NCBI GenBank assembly: GCA_964611635.1 | Contig: CAZTAS010000018.1 | Span: forward strand, 1 to 42,618 | Length of the DNA: 42,618 bases | Source: JAFDED01 sp964611635 | Lineage (GTDB): Bacteria > Desulfobacterota > JAFDED01 | Reading direction: 5' to 3' | Part shown: positions 40,927 through 42,618 of the stretch, one piece after another | How positions within the stretch are numbered: the stretch's first letter is position 1 | How the letters are laid out: the number at the start of each line of letters is the position of its first letter | Notes under the pieces: model-generated | What the model was told of the DNA's origin: nothing | The model's input: the letters and a program-made list of their open reading frames with translations, nothing else | Database searches by the model: none | Position numbers and translations under genes: made by a program

Positions 40927-42207
40927 ATGCTCGGTCCAATTCTCCTGGGCGTCGTATTTGTAGTTAGCCTTGTGATGGGTGTCCCTGTGGCCATTTCCAT
41001 GGGCGTGGCTTCCATTGCTGCCATGCTGGTCCAGGGGATGCCATGGACATTTCTGGCTCAAGTTTCCTATACAGCGGTCGACAAGTTTCCCCTCATTGCC
41101 GTTCCTCTTTTCATCCTGGCCGGAGCACTCATGGAGAAGGGGGGGCTTACGCGGCGAATCATTGAGATGGCCGAAGCCATCGTAGGAAGAGCCAATGGAG
41201 GATTGGGTGCCGTTACCGTGCTTTCCTGCGCATTTTTTGCTGCCCTGTCCGGTTCGGGTCCGGCCGCAACCGCTGCTATCGGCATGATTATGATCCCGGC
41301 CATGATTTCGGGAGGCTATGGGCGGGCATACTCGGGCGCCGTCACAGCCTGCTCCGGCGGGTTGGGCATCGTGATCCCCCCAAGCATACCGATGATTATC
41401 TATGGCGTCTCGGCCAGCGTTTCCATCACCAAGTTGTTCATCGCTGGGATCATCCCGGGACTCATTCTTGCAATGTGTCTTTTCGGCGCGAACTTCCTCA
41501 TCTCCCGGCGACGCGGATACGCGGGTGGGAGAGATCGATCGTTGAGTCACTTCTTGCGATCCATGTGGAGCGCCAAATGGGCCATCCTTGCGCCGGTGAT
41601 CATATTGGGCGGCATCTATTCGGGGGTATTCACGGTCACGGAGGCTTCCGTGGTTGCGGTGGTATATGCTTTTTTCGTAGGGGCTTTCATCCATCGTGAG
41701 TTCACCTTAAAAGGCATCATTGAATCGTTGGTTTATACGGTCCGGACAACGGGGGTGGTTCTTCTGATACTGGGTACTGCGGGCATCTTCAGCACCTTTC
41801 TGACGATCTATCGGATACCTGAGTTGGTGGCGGGCTTTTTCACCAGCATCACCACTAATCCCATCACTTTGATGATGCTCATCATCGTGCTGCTTATCTT
41901 TACCGGGATGTGGATGGAGACTATTGCGCAGATCATCATTCTCACACCTATTCTGATGCCCGTGGCCCGCAATGTTGGCATCGACCCCATCCATTTTGGC
42001 GTGGTCTTCGTCATCGCATGTGAGATCGGGTTTGAGACCCCGCCCGTTGGAGCCAATCTCTTCGTGGCAACTGAGATCTCCAACAGCACAATCGAAAGTA
42101 TGTCGAGGGAGGCAATTCCATTCGTGCTGGCCGAAACACTTGGGATGGTGTTGGTGGCCATCATACCGAGCCTTGCCATGTTCCTTCCCAATCTGATAAT
42201 AGGGTAA
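40927..42207 (+). CDS. dctM: TRAP transporter large permease, DctM family
   Basis: 426 residues, the standard DctM length, nearly all membrane helices. Family signatures: 'LMGVPVAISMG'-like start ('VMGVPVAISMG'), 'VPLFILAGALMEKGGL', 'GAVTVLSCAFFAALSGSGPAATAAIG' (core 'ALSGSGPAATAA'), 'IPPSIPMIIYGV' and 'GFETPPVGANLFV'. It forms the ion-driven transport channel with DctQ and DctP. GAGG nine bases upstream supports the ATG. It is the last gene of the SDR-VOC-dctPQM region. Confidence 0.92.
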   Translation: MLGPILLGVVFVVSLVMGVPVAISMGVASIAAMLVQGMPWTFLAQVSYTAVDKFPLIAVPLFILAGALMEKGGLTRRIIEMAEAIVGRANGGLGAVTVLSCAFFAALSGSGPAATAAIGMIMIPAMISGGYGRAYSGAVTACSGGLGIVIPPSIPMIIYGVSASVSITKLFIAGIIPGLILAMCLFGANFLISRRRGYAGGRDRSLSHFLRSMWSAKWAILAPVIILGGIYSGVFTVTEASVVAVVYAFFVGAFIHREFTLKGIIESLVYTVRTTGVVLLILGTAGIFSTFLTIYRIPELVAGFFTSITTNPITLMMLIIVLLIFTGMWMETIAQIIILTPILMPVARNVGIDPIHFGVVFVIACEIGFETPPVGANLFVATEISNSTIESMSREAIPFVLAETLGMVLVAIIPSLAMFLPNLIIG

Positions 42208-42618
42208 CTTTTAGACAGATCGATCATGCACGGCATCAAGCCGAATTTGAGAGGAAGGCACGGATCGCCATAAGCTGATCTTACGTTTGTAACAACATAG
42301 CCCGCGGTTTCCCTATCAATTTTCAATAGCCGCCCACGGTACCGCGTGCGAGATGGACAGAGAAGGAATAGCAGGTTCCAGCAATATTAATGTGCTCCAA
42401 GATGAATCAACACGCATAATATTAAGACAAAGCCTTTTTATTATCATAGAGATTGATGATTATCCTCTGCGAATTGAGCCTTTAGGATCGGCTCTCCTGC
42501 CGAAAGTGGTCCAATAGAGAGCCTATACTTACAGCAATGTTGCCCTCCGTATGTAGCTTATACTAAATCGCTTTCAATCATTAAATAAATATGATATCCT
42601 CCACTCAGAATATTCTTG
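42208..42618. other. Right-end region without a convincing gene
   Basis: 411 bases after dctM to the window end. A 54-codon open frame (42353-42517) has no ribosome site and no recognisable product. I see no terminator with a T-run after dctM. The next gene probably begins outside the window. Confidence 0.45.

Noticed and set aside
42353..42517. 54-codon ORF near the right end
   Set aside because: No ribosome site and no similarity I can recognise; kept only as a remark.
1..42618. CRISPR array, prophage or complete insertion sequence
   Set aside because: No regularly spaced repeats, phage structural genes or transposase were found.

Overview
The window looks like a chromosomal segment of an anaerobic, moderately GC-rich Gram-negative bacterium. 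A member of the Desulfobacterota (former Deltaproteobacteria) is my best guess. The reasons are a four-subunit 2-oxoacid:ferredoxin oxidoreductase, several ferredoxin and flavodoxin genes, peptidoglycan recycling by the AmgK/MurU route, three tripartite solute transporters and CoA-dependent acid metabolism. The assignment rests on gene content only and is an inference.

Layout. At 1-1000 lies the N-terminal half of a type III-like DNA methyltransferase, cut off by a stop codon. A tRNA-Ala(CGC) at 1820 runs with only an 18-base gap into a 2-oxoacid:ferredoxin oxidoreductase operon (1.9-5.0 kb). From 5.4 to 12.7 kb is the most coherent block: six same-strand, mostly overlapping genes for cell-wall recycling (NamZ exo-muramidase, a galactokinase-like GHMP kinase, Mpl ligase, MurU uridylyltransferase, AmgK anomeric kinase, LdcA carboxypeptidase), preceded by a 17-codon leader ORF whose stop overlaps the namZ start. 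Then come a small membrane/coiled-coil protein, a frameshifted MscS channel pseudogene, and a primary-like sigma factor behind a long leader. A minus-strand pair (16.5-17.9 kb) encodes a two-cluster ferredoxin and a Cys/His-rich partner that I do not recognise; a good Fur-box match lies upstream. GalT, PrmA and RsmE follow (18.3-21.0 kb).

From 21.2 to 32.8 kb the genes concern uptake and activation of organic acids. They comprise a TctCBA tripartite tricarboxylate-type transporter (minus strand), a crotonase-fold enzyme lacking both classical hydratase glutamates (minus strand), a divergent acyl-CoA ligase, a TAXI-type TRAP transporter, an amidohydrolase-fold enzyme and a flavodoxin. A small methyltransferase and an FRG-domain gene broken by one in-frame stop come next (33-34.6 kb), then about 1.2 kb without a recognisable gene, and a thioredoxin reductase. 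The last block (37.3-42.2 kb) is an SDR dehydrogenase, a two-domain VOC protein and a second, DctPQM-type TRAP transporter.

How the parts work together. The recycling block should convert MurNAc and muropeptides back to UDP-MurNAc-tripeptide. The three transporter operons share one design: a strong hairpin sits directly after the binding-protein gene, two of the three followed by a T-run, which should give more binding protein than permease. The genes next to the transporters (ligase, crotonase, amidohydrolase, SDR, VOC) suggest scavenging and catabolism of carboxylic acids whose identity cannot be read from the sequence.
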